Part shown: one piece after another, positions 44,893-55,960 of the stretch
Layout: each line of letters starts with the position of its first letter
Numbering within the stretch: the stretch's first letter is position 1
Source of the DNA: Lepas anatifera
Lineage: Eukaryota > Arthropoda > Thecostraca > Lepadidae
Length of the DNA: 64,000 bases
Reading direction: 5' to 3'
Assembly: GCA_034440635.1 (NCBI GenBank)
Contig: JAOTON010000385.1
Coordinates: 4,307,001 to 4,371,000, forward strand
Position numbers and translations under genes: made by a program
The notes under the pieces: model-generated
Databases searched by the model: none
Seen by the model: only the letters and a program-made list of their open reading frames with translations
What the model was told of the DNA's origin: nothing

Positions 44893-45517
44893 AATATATC
44901 ACTTTTGTATATAGTGATGTCATAAAAATGTCACTACACGTTGGTAATGGCATAGGCCGATCCGGTAGGGGGAGGGGGGCAAAGAGGGACAGGTGCCCGG
45001 GACCCCCGGTGGAGCGCGGGTTAACATCACTCCTATTTCTTATACGGTACAGAAATGCGAGACAGCATTGGGAAATAGGGAAAAAGTAAAATTTAAGGTT
45101 ATAAAATAATTATTTTTAAAATCTTTGGTACGAATGACGCTGTACGGATTTTCATACGTGAGAAGTAGGTAGATGATGATGATTTGGGCTAAAGGGCGCG
45201 CCAACCCTAAAGGTCATATAGCGCGTGAGAAGTAGGTAGGTACAATTGGAAGATGTATTGGAAAATTAACATATTGCAGTTGTCATATCTTTCCCGGTCT
45301 TCAAAACTTGTAGGGACACTGTCCCTAGTGTCCCTAGTGGTGGCTACGCCCATGCTTTCAGGGACCACCCTAGTCAACACGCGTTCAAGTGATGAGGCCC
45401 TAGTAGGCAGGCCCAACCTTGCCTGCCTTGTACCGCCTAGTGAACCCACTGATAGGGTACAGCTTTGGTGAGTGCCCAGGACGATGTCATAATGCTAAAC
45501 TATGGTTTTCTATTCGA
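44377..45517. other. Intergenic; TA microsatellite and a B-type end fragment
   Basis: A (TA)n run spans about 44851-44886. At 44960-45024 a scrap ends GACCCCCGGTGGAGCGCGGGTTAA, the right terminus of family B. No gene seen. Confidence 0.5.
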
Positions 45518-45830
45518 CTAAGAAATTCTTATTCTCTTTATTGGCTCAGAAATATTGACATCTGCTGCTAATTTACATAGCTTAAGCATTTCAATGCCTA
45601 GTGTGGTGTGATATATTCCTGTGTGTTGCGCGTGGTCTGTTTTGAAATGTTCTCCGAAAGGGTTGTTTTTGGTTTGGCTTTTGGCATCCTTCCGATGTTC
45701 TATAAATCGTTCCCGGAGAGGTTGCACTTAAAGCCCGAAATTGTTTTACCACGAACCCATCGGGTGGTATATTTTTCACTAACGAAAGCAGAGAAATCAC
45801 TGCAGAAGTGACTCAGTTTCGTTAATGTCC
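45518..45830 (-). pseudogene. Fragment resembling a retroelement GIY-YIG-type endonuclease
   Basis: The - strand contains PLRERFIEHRKDAKSQTKNN, then PFGEHFKTDHAQH and LGIEMLKL. This is the Arg-x-x-x-His ... His layout that follows the GIY-YIG core in Penelope-like and related endonucleases. The core itself is in another frame or lost. A second overlapping frame shows it has a frameshift. Identification is tentative and by motif spacing only. Confidence 0.4.
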
Positions 45831-48555
45831 CTCCGCCAAACACCCTTCTTACACAAGTCGTTCCTTCTGAGTTATTAACTCATCACTCTCGTGTTCACCT
45901 TCTTAGATAAGCATCTGCGATAGATGTGAGGTTGTGGTGACAGTTTTGGTGGTTTTAAATTGCAGGACAAAAAACTACAGGAAAACCTGTAGCCAAGACT
46001 TGTTCTTGGTCCTGGCTGTGAGTGCGTTGCGTAATGGTGGACCTCAAGTTTGCTGTGTTTGTGATAGACAGGCAGCTTCTTCTGATTCTAATATATATAT
46101 TTTATGACTTAGCTTTCAAACCAAACACTCTACCAAGACAGTTCTTCACACCGTTACATTTATCTACTCGCTGTCACAGCAGCGTCCACTGAGCTCAGGC
46201 CGGCGTTGCACTGAGGCTCTTGCTAACACTGGCACTGGCTTGATACTGACCTGCTATTGACAAAACACGGGGAGTTTATATGCGTCGGCGGCGGCTAATA
46301 TCAAAGGCGGTGGCACTTACACTAAGGGTACATCTCGATAACATTAATGGAACAAGCCTAGTTTCACACGGAGGTTCGGTCACTGCCGGCGGACACTGCT
46401 AATGCAAACGGCATGCGACAAAAGCGCCGCCTTTCACTGTCGTTGGGAATTCAGATGGACTCTGAGACATAGCGGTGTATCAAAGGCAATGCCGTACAGT
46501 ACAGCGCAGGTGTCCATTAGACATCGATGCGAGCCGCTAGATACCACTAAAAGCTGGCTTAGATAACCAAGACGTTCACAGAATGGTACGACGGTGTTCA
46601 CACGCTCGTGCATGGGAACAGGACTGAGCACACAGCTTGACGAGAGCATGCTGGTGGGTAATGAATTCAGATGAGACGATTCTGTTGAATAATTGATACC
46701 AAAAATAATGAATTAATTAAAGGCTGACAAAAATATTTGTCACAAAACCCCATCTTGAAGCCAGCAGCTACTTCTACTCCGTGGAATTTGCCGAGTCGGG
46801 TCCAACCCTCCCAAACACATGGCTCCTGTATTTGAGCACACGTTGGCCTGCGCTGCGTTCCTGCGCGTTCTCAAATTGCGATGCTGTAGCTCCAGAGCTC
46901 GGGGGCACACGTGACCTTTACCGTGTTTTCGGCGGGCGCCGCGGGTAGAGAAAGCACGGCCGTGGTCTCACGGCTGGCCACACTCCGCTGGAAGCCTTGA
47001 CTGTGTGCGGCCGGCTCGTCAGGGAGTACTGGCAGCGGTGAAGGCCAGCCCAGCGGTTGACGTCCGCTGCTGAGGTTCGATCGGCCTACAGTCAGGCCTG
47101 ACCAAGAGTGAGGCAGGAGCAGCAATCGGTGGTGAAGTGAAGAACTCTATCGACAGGCCAGTGCAGCCTTGGCAGTGATCCTCGTGACTGTGGTTGATTC
47201 AGGTGGAGATGTAATGATATTGAGGGGCGTCCAACATTGTAGCTGGTGCATCCTCTCTCCTTTATTGTAGAACAAAATCCGATCTTTGGTGAGTACAAAA
47301 TCAGTGCTTAGCATTGGAGTGGTTCCTTGAGCTAATACTGCGCTTGGTTTTAATTTCTATGCTCCTCTTTGATTTTAGAATAGAGTTTTAAATGCTTTAA
47401 TTGACAGAAGTTAATTGGTATGTTGAGAAACACTAAGAGAATGCCGAACTCAGGGATAAACCAATCTCGACTGCAGTGCAGGTAAAGGCGTACAAGTGTG
47501 AAACGTTTAGGGGTGATTTACGAGAGCCACCGTTAAAAAGTTTGAGTGGGGATGGGGCATTCAAAATATGTCCATCAAATTGAAGATGTTTGCCAGGACT
47601 GCTCGACGTCTAGGGACGCTTTTTTGATTTGGGGGTGCTTGCGCACCACAAAAGTACACAATTTTACATTTTATATATATGAAAGCGAAATCTGTCCATG
47701 GAAACATAGTCTCAAGAGAAGTGGTTTTTCGACAGGGGTGTGAATTCATTTAAACGATTTAGTGTGCTCCAATTTACAACAATGTCAATAGCAATATTTA
47801 AACGTTAAAGTACAACAGAAAGTGAGTTTTAATCTTCTTACAAGGCTTCTGAACTTTATAAATTCGATTTAAAAACCTTAGAATTAAAAGCATGAAAATG
47901 TAAGGGATGTTTAACCCTTGCCTGGGTTAAAATGTGAGGGTTAAAATGTGTTTCACTCACGGACATGTTCTCTCAGATTGATAAATTATCCAACATTAGT
48001 TTACTTTGAGGGCGGGAGGGGGAGCCAAATGGGGTTTGTTGCTCTCTATTTCACTTTGGGGACTCATGCCTGGATTGCCTCTGCCTTGGATCCGCCCTTG
48101 TATTCATTTGGGGCGCAAATAAAGGGGCTCAATATGAAACAAAGCACTCCCAGATTATGACGACACGCGGATATGGAAATTTTTTATCCCTAGCAAAAGA
48201 AAGCTACATGAAATGCAGGACTGAAAAAATAACCCACTTTGGTTCATATCATTTTATAAGGAACAAGCCAAAAAAATGTGCAATATTTTGAATACGATTC
48301 TTAGCCAAGCTAGAAGGGAATATGAAAGATCGGGGTATATTTTCAAATTCCAATTCGAAATATATTTTTGACCATTTCTTATGATAGGATACGAGCCTAA
48401 GTTGGCTATTTTGTCAATAGCATGTTATGACTTCGTTCAACTTAATTATTTCCCATACAAAATATTATACCAAGATTGGCTGAATTCATTATTTTCAATA
48501 AAAAGGCCGCTTAAGCCACCCCAGTCTGGAAATGCACCAAAGTTCCAAATTCGTT
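45831..48555. other. 2.7 kb without recognised gene
   Basis: A GC-richer island at 46800-47150 could be a promoter or first-exon region, but no coding exon could be defined. At 47913-47950 TTAACCC-like words occur, possibly a degraded TTAA element. A MITE K-like end (GGATCCGCCC) is at 48090. Confidence 0.4.
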
Positions 48556-48616
48556 GAACACGTGTTACATCGGACAAGGTAGTCGTTATTAAGGGCCACA
48601 TCGGACAATATAGTCA
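48556..48616 (-). repeat. Units of a 30-bp array, left of D3
   Basis: Two units of the form ACATCGGACAAGGTAGTCGTT and ATTAAGGGCC, inverted relative to the larger array at 49830-50065. D3 is inserted in the second one. Confidence 0.75.
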
Positions 48617-49074
48617 TTAAAGGGAACGTGGCACCTTCATAACGTGATTTTAACTGAGATAGCCAAGTTGTAAAGCAAGTCGGAAAACCCGGTACTCCAT
48701 ATACAATTTGTCTTGGAACTCGATATTTCCGTAGAAAAAAGCTAAAACATACCTGACATAAACCCCTTATCAACCCCTCCCCGGACGGCCATTGTTGTGA
48801 GCTGCTGGTGTGACGACATATGCTGACGTCAAGATGAGCATCAGCCAATCGAAGCCCTTGAAGCATTTCAAGTATGGTAGTGGTTGCCAGATCATGACAT
48901 CATCCACATGCAGATATTTATTCATTTTCCTAAAGGAGTATTTATAAAAACAAAATATTGAGCATAATGAACATTTTTCAGAGAAATCACGAGTGGTTTC
49001 ACTATTTTTTGGCTAAAAGTGCGCCTAATTTCACTAAATTCCAGGATTCGACCAAGGTGCCAAATTCGCTTTAA
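48617..49074 (-). mobile_element. TTAA family D, complete copy D3 (458 bp)
   Basis: Inverted relative to D1 and D2 (its left end continues ATAACGTGATTTTAACTGAG). TTAA at 48617-48620 and 49071-49074. The flanking 30-bp units join cleanly across it (AGTCATTA|CAAGGGCACATCGG), which supports a TTAA duplication. Confidence 0.88.
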
Positions 49075-49146
49075 CAAGGGCACATCGGACAAGATAGTCA
49101 TTATCAAGGATCAACGTGGCACAACTTATCCTTAATCAATACCTCA
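49075..49146 (-). repeat. Unit of the 30-bp array, right of D3
   Basis: AGGGCACATCGGACAAGATAG and TCATTATCAAGG continue the array interrupted by D3. Confidence 0.7.
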
Positions 49147-49420
49147 ACTTTGCCAAACATCTTAAGGTTGGGTCATCTCAGGTCAGGTCACCAGTGCAGG
49201 TCAAGGACCTCACGTTCAAAAATCCTTAAGGTGGCATAAATAAGAAAATGGTGAATCTATCCAATTAAAACTTTTATCGCATAATGGGCCCACCCAGTAC
49301 TACAAAATATATGTGGCGGGATTTTTCATATGGTGGACCATGGGTCAGGTACTGATCATGACCTATTCATTGGAAATGCATGGTGAAAACGGATCGGGAC
49401 ATCTTCGGGTCAAGGACCCC
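49147..49420 (-). mobile_element. TTAA family A, partial reversed copy A3
   Basis: Reads, in reverse, the right-central part of family A: CTTAAGGTTGGGTCATCTCA, GGTCAGGTCACCAGTGCAGG, TAAGGTGGCATAAATAAG. The ends are missing. The open frames at 49313-49690 partly overlap it and are not supported as genes. Confidence 0.7.
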
Positions 49421-49829
49421 TTATCTCCGGGTTATTACGCTTTGGGTTATCTCTTTCGTCGTGTCAGGACCAGGGTCACTCTTAAAAGTCATCAGGACGG
49501 ACTATTTTGCTTTATGGAGCTCTATGGATTGCGCAAAAATAGTCACTCTGGCCAAGGCAGTGACTGTAGCGCAGCAGCTGCCATCCTCCGCGGACATGAC
49601 ACAGTCACTTACACATCACATCAAGCCCCACACATCAACAAGTCGTCACTACAACCATACGTTAACTCCGACGTAATATACACGTGTTAGCCCGGTACAA
49701 TTGAACAGCACGATATGCTGCAAGATTATGTCAGGTCATTACACAAGTTATTGAATGGGAGATTTTGAAATGTTTTCTTGTGTTTTTCTCACCATCGTTG
49801 CGCACTTCTGTGTGCATGCTACCCTTTAT
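49421..49829. other. No gene seen
   Basis: Unassigned sequence; open frames without domain or splice evidence. Confidence 0.4.
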
Positions 49830-50065
49830 AGCCGATATATTGTCCGACATGGCCCTTAATAACGACTATCTTGTCCGATATCACCCTTGGTAATTACTAT
49901 CTTCTCCGATTTGGCCCTCGATAATGACGATCTTGTCCGGTGTGGCCCTTGATAATGGCTATCCTCTCCGATTTGGCCCTTGATAATGACTATCTTCTCC
50001 ACGTGGCCCTTGACAATGGCTATTTTGTCCGATGTGGCCCCTTATGATGGCTATCTTGTCCGGTG
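49830..50065 (+). repeat. 30-bp tandem array
   Basis: About eight diverged units of GGCCCTTGATAATGGCTATC and TTGTCCGATGT, spacing about 30-31 bp. It lies about 240 bp upstream of the SLC5 gene 2 start codon, in the opposite orientation to the units around D3. Confidence 0.85.
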
Positions 50066-50306
50066 TGGTGGCAAAAAGCTAATATCATGAATGACCGAGC
50101 CGTCCTGTTAAGAAAGGTATGCCGTTGTAAATCTGTGTACGATTTCTACCGACCAGCGTGCCTTTCAATAATTATTGAAATGTTGCTTTACTTTAATCAG
50201 CATAATTGCGCTACAAAATTAATGATGACAAGTGCACTAAGAGCATGCCCTCAGGCGCGTGACAGCCAGTCTGTCCGCCGGCAGGTGAGCGGACTTCCAG
50301 GACAGC

Positions 50307-50493
50307 ATGGCGCAGTTCGGAGTGGTGGACACCGTGGTCATGGCCGTGTTCGTACTGGCCACCCTGTCCATCGGCGTGCTGTACGGCCTGCGGGACCGCA
50401 GCGGCCAGAAGCTGCTCATCTCGCGCAACATGCACGTCCTGCCCGTCAGCTTCTCCATGATGGCCACCTTTATGTCGGCCGTCCTCATCGTCG
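50307..50493 (+). CDS. SLC5 sodium/solute symporter gene 2, first coding exon
   Basis: Encodes the N-terminus of a second SLC5 transporter: MAQFGVVDTVVMAVFVLATL, then SIGVLYGLRD as the first membrane segment, followed by LISRNMHVLPVSFSMMAT and FMSAVLIVG. The VPVxxSMxATFMSAV pattern is typical of the SMCT/SMVT branch and lines the sodium-binding region of the fold. An in-frame TGA 18 bases upstream and a good context (GACAGCATGGCG) support this start. The donor is G|GTGAGT at 50494. The sequence just before the ATG (CTTCCAGGACAGC) could be a splice acceptor for a 5' untranslated exon. No further exon was found up to 64000, so the next intron is long or the exons are missed. Confidence 0.87.
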
Positions 50494-50639
50494 GTGAGTT
50501 GTGCGCGTGGGGTAGTTTTCGTTCAAAGCGAGGATCCATGAGAACAAGCAAGAAAGATGCTGGTCTGACAGGGACCTCCGGATTTCGAACTGATGGACCA
50601 CCGACTGGGGTCTGACTGACATGATCGAGAACTAATACG
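50494..50639. other. Start of SLC5 gene 2 intron
   Basis: Unassigned sequence after the splice donor. Confidence 0.4.
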
Positions 50640-51060
50640 AGGAGTCCCCAACCGTTGGTCTAGAGATCTCCGCCCCAACCCGGGGCACTGGTTTTATGGG
50701 ACCCAGACAGTGCTTTGGGTGGTTCGTTTCCGGTCCAGGTTAGGGCAATCGAATGTTGATCTAAGCAGCGCCCAATATGTCGAAATGAGGGGGCTTGGTG
50801 GGGTTTCAAATGCACATCTGAAAAACTCTTCTCGGTCTGAAGGCCTCAGTATATTTGGAGGGGTTTAAAGCTTGCTTTGGCGAGACCCTTAAAAGCTCGC
50901 CTGAGCACAGTCCCAAGGGTGCCGAACAAAAGGGCCTGAGGGATGACCTAATGAGCCAAAATGCTGATCTGAGAGGCCCCAAAGGTCGGCTTGGGGACTC
51001 CCGGAGCTTGGCTGTGGAAAGTTAACCCCCGTCCCTCCCCACTCAGTGCTAATGTGAATG
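50640..51060. repeat. Family G array in SLC5 gene 2 intron
   Basis: Loosely periodic units such as CCCCAACCGTTGGTCTAGAG, GAGAGGCCCCAAAGGTCGGC and GGCTTGGGGACTCCCGGAGC. Diverged, with no coding sequence. Confidence 0.55.
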
Positions 51061-51559
51061 CCCTAATTCCGATCTAGGAGGCCTTCGAATGTCGCTAAAA
51101 GGCAGTCCAATGGTGCTGGTGTGTGTGGGGGGGGGGCAAAATCAATGCAACTTCAGGTGAAGCCTCCGTCAGCTTGCCTCTGGCAGGACACAGCGTTGTG
51201 AAGTGACCACACCCCCCCCCCCCTGTGGTAGCTAGAGGGCCTGCTGTAAGCTGGTCGGGTCCGATATATACAACACTTTACGAAGAACTCATCAATTTAA
51301 GCTTAAAGAGGGATATGCTTACAGTATAAGCATATCTTATTATAGGGCATAGGCCTCCCAGGCAGACCTGCTGATGACTCAATGTTTTTTAGTCCATTAA
51401 ACTCTGACTCATAGCTTCGTGAGTAACCCTAGTTGTGACTAAATCTATTGCATGTAGCTGGTGAGTCGACTCTGGCTCATTCCAGATCCAGAAGTGAGTC
51501 ACCTCAACTGTTCAAGAGTTTGGTCTGGTGGCGGATCGAATAGAGCCGGCTGAGAACGG
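51061..51559. other. Intron sequence, no feature recognised
   Basis: Contains G- and C-homopolymer runs (51130 and 51210). A direct repeat ATATGCTTACAGTATAAGCATAT at 51310-51340 forms a small palindrome. Confidence 0.4.
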
Positions 51560-51720
51560 ACTATATCCGCAGTATTGGTACGGCAGAAGTCCGGGCGCGG
51601 GCCGATTTTTTTCCAGGGGTGAAACAGCTCTCCAGACCACGCCTAGACCTGCCCCAGACTTCAGCCCACCCAGGATTACGGACTTACAGCCCGCTCTCCA
51701 CTGAGCTGTGCCAACGCACA
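51560..51720 (-). repeat. tRNA-derived SINE, reverse orientation
   Basis: On the - strand the head reads GGCACAGCTCAGTGGAGAGC and then GGGCTGTAAGTCCGTAATCC, the D-arm and A-box region of a tRNA. A B box is not clear. It ends in GGTCTAGGCGTGGTCTGG. Confidence 0.55.
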
Positions 51721-51822
51721 AACCTGCTTCTTCTGTTCCATTGGTAGACGCTGCCCACCTGAACTGGGTAACCCAACCTTTGCTGTACTTAAAGCAGCCC
51801 ATTGCACTACCAGCCGCCCCGG

Positions 51823-52032
51823 TAGCTCAGTTGGTAGAGCGTTGGGCTCCGGCCCGCTGCTCAGAAGCATGCAGTGGCAGTGCATGTCCAGGCTTGGGAT
51901 CGGTTCCCCTGAGACGCTCCGGCGCTCAATAGTTTGCCCGACGTACAGGTCGGCTGGCAACCGACTGGTGAGAGGGTGACCTGAGCGGGGCGGCCGTCCC
52001 TGTGCTTTGTGGGACGTTAAACTTTGGCTTAT
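51823..52032 (+). repeat. tRNA-derived SINE, forward orientation
   Basis: Head GCCCCGGTAGCTCAGTTGG, TAGAGCG and the later GGGATCGGTTCCC give a Pol III A box and B box. A stretch of extra bases separates them, so it is not a functional tRNA. It ends GTGGGACGTTAAACTTTGG, a tail common in invertebrate SINEs. It lies head to head with the reversed SINE at 51560. Confidence 0.75.
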
Positions 52033-52879
52033 AAATTATCCCTTCATTGTGGGAGTTGCTCGTTCGGGTGGTGGGGTCGGGGTCTCCGTGACAAGTCCCT
52101 TGAGGACTTCAGTGAGACTCCGACTCCAGCAGCCGTACTGGGAACAAGTTGGACCAAATTTATAAAAAAAAATTGTTTGTGTAAGGGCATGAACACCGAA
52201 AGCGGGGGATGGGGGACGCACGCCCCCCCCTGTTGGCCAACCAGTAGAGACGTCCCCCCCAAATGGTACATCGTCATTAAGGCTGTCAGGTACCGAATAT
52301 GCTAAAAATTCGCTCAGCACCAGCCCGGATCCGTCCCCCCTGTAAAAATTCTGTGGTGGCGCCTCTGTGTAAGGGTGCCAAAGACCGGCTTGTTCCGGTG
52401 TTTTGGGCTCTATTGGCCTCGGTCATCGAAAGTGTTGGCACCTGGCGGATTTTTTTGGAAACGCCAGGAGAGGGACTGACGTCTGGCACCGCTGCTTCAT
52501 ATCCGGCGCATTTTCGAACACCATGCTTTTTCAATATATTTTCAGTCGTGGTGAACTCGTTGCTGTGAAAGAGTGTGGTTATACGTGACGTTGGGTGGAC
52601 GTGAATATTGAAGACTGGCGTTATTTTCCTTGTTTGTTATAATCTTGGAATGTTCAAAGAAAATGGAGGGGAGACGGATAACCATTACTTCCAATCAGAA
52701 CTGCTGCGTTCCTCATTGTATATCCTTCCGAAGAAAGTATCCAATGCTTTCACAAGTTTCCTCAGGATAAGGTGCTGTTCAAGCAGTGGAAGTTGAAACT
52801 GAGAATTGGGAAGAAGATTCTCAATGGGAAGGCTCAAATGCTGCTGTCTGTTGCAGACATTTTCAGCCATCTGACTTCC
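52033..52879. other. Intron sequence, degraded repeats
   Basis: A MITE-like piece with GCCCGGATCCGTCCCCCCTG lies near 52325. No exon recognised. Confidence 0.4.
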
Positions 52880-53112
52880 ATTCACATCCACCTGGTAAGC
52901 GGCTGTGAGGCCAGTGTGCAAAGTATGGAAATTTTCGACGAGATCTCGGCGGTGCGAGTGCCCGAGGAGACTGGACCGAGTGGTGCGAATTTTATCAACC
53001 TGGTGCAAATTTGCGAGGTTAGTGACACTTAAACTAAACAAATAATGGCTGAATGGCTATTTAGACACGGGAGGGGGCCTTATAAAAAGTCCTTACTTAA
53101 CTTACTACTGAT
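52880..53112 (+). repeat. Repeat family H, forward copy
   Basis: GTGTGCAAAGTATGGAAATT, CGACGAGATCTCGGCGGTG and CCTTATAAAAAGTCCTTACT recur in inverted orientation at 62925-63150. It is followed directly by the long palindrome. Confidence 0.75.
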
Positions 53113-53407
53113 TGAGGTAGCATTGCATTGTAGGGGTAGGCATGGGTGCATTTTTTCCCTGGTATGTGGCAGATTGGTGCGAATTTTTTAGGCTGGTGGT
53201 GCGAGAATTTTAAATGGCTGGCGTGACTCGTCTGGCCTGCTGCCATACTTTGCAGACTGAGTCTGCAAAGTATGGCAGCAGGCCAGACGAGTCACACCAG
53301 CCATTTAAAATTCTCGCACCACCAGCCTAAAAAAATTCACACCAATCCGCCACATACCAGGGAGAAAAATACACCCATTCCTACCCACACAATGCAATGC
53401 TACCTCT
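53113..53407. repeat. Near-perfect palindrome with arms of about 147 bp
   Basis: The left arm 53113-53258 and right arm 53260-53407 are reverse complements with few mismatches, separated by a single base (53259). The centre is GCAGACTGAGTCTGC. The arm carries family H words (GGTGCGAATTTTTTAGGCTG, CCTGGTATGTGGC). A transcript would form a long hairpin. Confidence 0.92.
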
Positions 53408-54021
53408 ATTAGGGTAGAGGGGGTAAGACGCATACGTTAAGGGAGAATGTGTCTGTACCAATCCCTCGTGGATGGAATTGCCTCATGTTTTCTTTGTTAA
53501 GTTTTGTGATCTTCTGTCTACACTCGGATAGAAATTTGGGACTCTTAACACTATGCGAAGTGTGCGAAATTTGTTTTTTCTTGAGACCATGTAAAAAGGC
53601 GTTTTACCCCGATAGCGGGGTAAAACGCCCCAGGCCCGGGGCAAAACGCCGTCATATAACACCCAGCGCATACTGTATCTCGTTACATAAACAAGTGGGA
53701 ACGTCGTCAGGGGTCAAAAAAGTTGCTGGCGTGTCACCATTTGAAATTCCACATCACGAATGTGTCACCAAACTAAAAATGCTACCAAAACCCTTATTTC
53801 TTTGAGTTGTTACACCGTTTTTCATTGTTTTTGTGTATTATGCTCCCAGTATAAACCAGAGCTGAAAGTTCTGATATATTTATCTAACGTTTGAAGCCGA
53901 AGGAAGTGTATGTGAGCAATCAGCAGGGACGGATCCAGGAATTACCAAAGGGGGCCTTGACAGGGGGTCAGGAATAGCTTTGGGGGCTGGACCATGCAAG
54001 GAATATATTTTCATTAAAAAC

Positions 54022-54022
<1 letters not shown>
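53408..54022. other. Intron sequence with a short perfect hairpin
   Basis: GGCGTTTTACCCCG (53598-53611) pairs perfectly with CGGGGTAAAACGCC (53616-53629) around ATAG. Similar GGGTAAGACGCC words border family H at 62470-62920. Confidence 0.6.

Positions 54023-54111
<89 letters not shown>
54023..54111. repeat. (TA)n microsatellite
   Basis: A pure TA run of about 89 bp; the Tyr-Ile open frames over it are artefacts. Confidence 0.97.
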
Positions 54112-54114
<3 letters not shown>

Positions 54115-55079
54115 CGTATAGTTGGGGAGCAGATTCTCTTTAATGCATTGTTCATTAAATACAATTGCTTGTTTAGCCGCAGAAAGTTTTTTAGATTTAG
54201 ATTCAATATTACGAATAAGTTTAATGTTATTTTCGGTATGTTTGTGCAAAGTCGTAGCAAAGGACATAAAATAGGTTTAAGTTTCACATAGTAATATTTC
54301 ACCAAGCTTATGGCATGATCACACACAAAATCGACGCTCTTTAAAAGTATTAATCAGTTTGAATTTTTGAATCCTAATATGAAAGCGCACAGCATATCGA
54401 CAAATGATCCTTCATCACAAAAATACCAAGCAAACACCTCAATTACGTCTAACACATCACATATCACAAATAACAGGAATACAACACGCTTACAATGCTT
54501 CCTAAATATTCACCGAATATTCCTATCATATAGGGGAAGGTGTGTGAGTTGTTTGGTGTGGATGTTGATGATGGGTGACGTGTCTCGGATGTACAGTGTT
54601 TCTAGTGTCGTGAGTCTGCGATGATCAGTGCACTGTGCTAGGACTGTGGTGTTTTCTGTCAATATTTTTCGTGTGATATCTGTGTTGTGGTACTCCTGCA
54701 TGTGTCGTTTAGGTGATATATATATATATATACAATATTTCGAAGAGCAAAAAAACATTACTTCCGTTTTGGGAGGCAGACAACTTTATGAACTCTGGTG
54801 GGTCACAAAGCTATGCACCGGCGCTAAATACGCTGAGGTCCGCTCAACATTGGGTTGGATCTCCACAAATACGATATTGACCAAATGTCCGCTATGATCA
54901 GTGATCAGGACCATCCCGAATCGCATCAAATATTCTGTGGCCTGTTTGAATAAAGTTACCTTTTGCTCCAAGCAAAGACGGAGGTTGCAGCCACAGAGGG
55001 CCGATACCAAAGGGGTAACCGCAAGCAAGGCAGAGGCCGACTGTAGTCAGGCCTAGGTAGACCATGGGGGGAGGAGGGC
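54112..55079. other. Intron sequence, no gene seen
   Basis: AT-rich. A second short TA run is at 54716-54732. No exon recognised. Confidence 0.4.
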
Positions 55080-55960
55080 ATGAATGTTAGAAGTAGGGGA
55101 CTGGCTTCGGCCACAACATGTCTGAGATTATCGTGAGGGACCTGGTCGCAAACACATAGGTCGCAAGTGGACCACAGGGGTCCAGAAGCACTTCAGGGGG
55201 TCGGATAGTAACAGGAGGTCCGGGTGAACCGCAAAGGGCCCGGCTGGACCCACTGAGGGCCCGGGTAGATAACAGGGGAATTATATGCATCTGCGGGAGA
55301 ATAGGGCCCGGCTTTAGCAGCAGTGGGCTGGGGGTAATTCGGAGGAGCCCGGTCGCTCACTCCAGATGTTCCAATTGGACTAAAGGGCGCCCGGAAGCAT
55401 GTCAGGCTGCCCGGATAGCTACAGGAGACCCAGCTCAACCGCTGGGGGGCCCGGCTTCTACCACAGGGAGCCCTAGTGGAAAACAGGGAAATTATCTGCA
55501 ACTGCTGAGAATAGGGGCCCGACTTCAGGCAGCAGTGGGCCTGGGATAATTGTGAGGGCCCCGGTCGCAGACTCAGTGGCCTGCCTTCTGAGATAAGGGT
55601 CTCGCGTTCAAATACCGGGACTCGCTGGGCGCACGGTTGGCTCTCACGCTTAACCGTAGCCTTGTCCTTGCAATGACTGCCAACCGCCTTGTGCGGCACG
55701 GTGGGACATAGAGAAACAGTCATCAATTCCCGGAATTTTTCCGCATATGCGGGGAATTGGGCAGTAGCTTCTGATGTTGGCAAAGGCCAGGAGCCGAAAA
55801 GTAAAAAAAGGAACCACTCGGGGAGCCTCAGAGGCCAAAAGCTGGAGACCCGGAAACCAGCATTAGGTAGGGGGGTTGCAACAGCAACCCTCGGATATCC
55901 AAAACGACAACCATTCGGAGCCCTGAGATCGATTTCAGAGGCCCCGAAATACATTAAAAT
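55080..55960. repeat. Family G-like array
   Basis: Repeated phrases GGGCCCGGCTTTAGCAGCAG, GGAGCCCGGTCGCTCAC, AGGGCCCGGGTAGATAACAG and CAGGGGAATTATATGCATCTGC / CAGGGAAATTATCTGCAACTGC show an internal repeat of about 230 bp (55270 and 55485). The long - strand frame here is repeat-driven. Confidence 0.6.

Noticed and set aside
49313..49690. 125-codon + strand frame
   Set aside because: Its first part is a reversed family A fragment and it has no recognisable domain.
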